Below are positions 63,968 to 64,000 of a stretch of 64,000 nt of DNA, in pieces. This stretch comes from Paenibacillus planticolens (GTDB taxonomy: Bacteria; Bacillota; Bacilli; Paenibacillales; NBRC-103111): NCBI RefSeq assembly GCF_013141725.1, contig NZ_WHNZ01000022.1:1-64000 (forward strand), written 5' to 3'. The position numbers and the translations under genes are program-made. Under the pieces are notes generated by a model that had not been told where the DNA came from, searched no databases, and saw only the letters and a list, made by a program, of their open reading frames with translations. The first letter of the stretch is position 1, and every line of letters begins with the position of its first letter.

Positions 63968-64000
63968 TTAGATCGTCACCTCTTTGGCCTGCATCTTGTG
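63968..64000 (-). CDS. C-terminal end of an upstream operon gene, probably the permease
   Basis: The last ten codons (HKMQAKEVTI, stop at 63968-63970) of a gene running off the right edge. In Cnt, Nik and Dpp operons the gene before the first ATPase encodes the second permease, and this basic tail would suit one. The identity is positional inference only. Confidence 0.4.
   Translation of the reverse strand, partial: HKMQAKEVTI

Overview
The window looks like chromosomal DNA from a spore-former-type Bacillota, most likely a Paenibacillus-like member of the Paenibacillaceae. The pointers are S-layer-homology (SLH) proteins thousands of residues long, strong GGAGG ribosome sites with many TTG/GTG starts, an NRPS with an Sfp-type activating enzyme, and a Cnt-type opine-metallophore transport operon. 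This assignment is inferred from gene content, not from a marker gene. No rRNA, tRNA, CRISPR array or intact insertion sequence was seen.

Layout. 1-3.2 kb: the end of a secreted cohesin/dockerin protein, then a small membrane protein/XRE regulator/DUF4386 cluster and a methyltransferase. 3.3-3.8 kb: a decayed DoxX-like gene and a nested inverted repeat. 3.8-8.2 kb (minus strand): MFS transporter, MoxR-type ATPase, VWA protein, degenerate GIY-YIG protein and a DUF6530-like protein; near-identical 17-bp boxes lie upstream of the first and last genes. 8.5-13.3 kb: a secreted purple-acid-phosphatase-like enzyme that also carries a cohesin and a dockerin, a HupE/UreJ-type membrane protein and a YibE/F-type permease. 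13.3-37.4 kb (minus): a four-gene surface locus with a trypsin-like protease followed by three exported giants of 1761, 2532 and 3409 residues, the last two ending in SLH domains.

37.8-41.1 kb (minus): an ADP-ribose-processing operon with a Nudix/NrtR-type regulator, a NADAR protein, a TIGR02452 microbial PARG and a frameshifted ADP-ribosylglycohydrolase. A large palindrome lies upstream of it. 41.3-47.1 kb: a CzrA-like zinc sensor and a CadA/ZntA metal ATPase flank a bd-type oxidase operon (candidate 31-residue small subunit, cydA, cydB) that has a perfect FNR/CRP-type palindrome upstream. 47.2-51.0 kb: a DUF4317 protein, an Sfp-type phosphopantetheinyl transferase, a chemotaxis receptor without an external sensor domain, and a small STAS-like protein.

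51.2-58.2 kb: a two-module NRPS ending in a thioester reductase. Its leader carries what reads as a class I cyclic-di-GMP riboswitch followed by an intrinsic terminator and a competing antiterminator helix. This is the strongest regulatory discovery in the window: second-messenger control of a predicted dipeptide-aldehyde or cyclic-imine product, with the activating enzyme 2 kb beyond the 3' end of the NRPS gene. 58.5-64.0 kb: a small orphan gene, an MFS pump with an ArsR-rhodanese regulator and a perfect operator palindrome, and the tail of a Cnt/Nik-type metallophore operon (permease end, two ABC ATPases, MFS exporter) that runs off the right edge.
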